From NCBI GenBank assembly GCA_030610965.1, contig JAUWQU010000297.1, forward strand, positions 1-5,732: a stretch of 5,732 nucleotides of DNA, given 5' to 3'. Both the position numbers and the translations under genes were made by a program. How positions within the stretch are numbered: the first letter of the stretch is position 1; each line of letters opens with the position of its first letter. The stretch comes from Phycisphaerae bacterium. Lineage in GTDB: Bacteria > Planctomycetota > Phycisphaerae > SM23-33. Below the pieces are notes generated by a model that was given only the letters and a program-made list of their open reading frames with translations, did no database searches and was not told the DNA's origin. Positions 5,707 through 5,732 of the stretch are shown here, piece by piece.

Positions 5707-5728
5707 CCTGCTCGCTGAAGCGAACAGG
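5687..5728. repeat. Pair of adjacent REP-like hairpins upstream of the RAYT
   Basis: Hairpin one (5687-5705) is a perfect eight-pair stem, CGAGGTCC with GGACCTCG around the loop TTC. Hairpin two (5707-5728) pairs CCTG with CAGG and TCGCT with AGCGA across one C/A mismatch and a two-base loop. They are separated by one base. Two close palindromes beside a RAYT gene fit a REP doublet, but I do not see the GTAG tetranucleotide that marks classical REPs. The window ends four bases later. Confidence 0.6.
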
Positions 5729-5732
5729 CCTC

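Overview
The window shows six protein-coding genes, all on the minus strand. In transcription order (right to left) they are an IS200-type REP-associated tyrosine transposase (RAYT), argininosuccinate synthase (argG), a type IV prepilin peptidase with an enlarged central loop, a small two-helix membrane protein, an OmpA/MotB-like lipoprotein, and the glutaminase subunit of imidazole glycerol phosphate synthase (hisH). No rRNA, tRNA or CRISPR is visible. The long plus-strand open frames over hisH and argG are antisense shadows of GC-rich coding sequence.

The mixture of lone housekeeping genes, wide intergenic gaps full of short-period repeats, a solo RAYT, and an unusually long prepilin peptidase is what I would expect of a free-living GC-rich bacterium, possibly a planctomycete (Phycisphaerae-like). 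That placement is an inference from general gene character and is not proven. The outer-membrane-type lipoprotein with a peptidoglycan-binding domain argues for a diderm envelope.

Layout. Positions 1-146 hold an indel-free heptamer array that runs up to and into the hisH stop codon. hisH fills 139-762. The gap 763-920 carries two short heptamer arrays in opposite orientation. The OmpA-like lipoprotein (921-1607) has a clear ribosome site and a 145-base leader with a hairpin/T-tract and a possible extended -10 promoter. The small membrane protein (1753-2055) lies 14 bases after the prepilin peptidase (2070-3329), and the two look co-transcribed. The 337-base gap 3330-3666 holds two facing arrays of degenerate AAnnnnC heptamers. 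argG fills 3667-4872, and the RAYT (4982-5605) follows, with a pair of REP-like hairpins upstream of it at 5687-5728.

The genes do not form one pathway. hisH (histidine) and argG (arginine) are separated from their usual partners, and the prepilin peptidase has no pilin genes here. The most unusual signal is not in the genes. Four of the five intergenic gaps that are either long or gene-end-adjacent contain arrays with a 7-base repeat unit, using different words but the same period. These arrays, together with the RAYT and its neighbouring palindromes, are the parts most worth following up.
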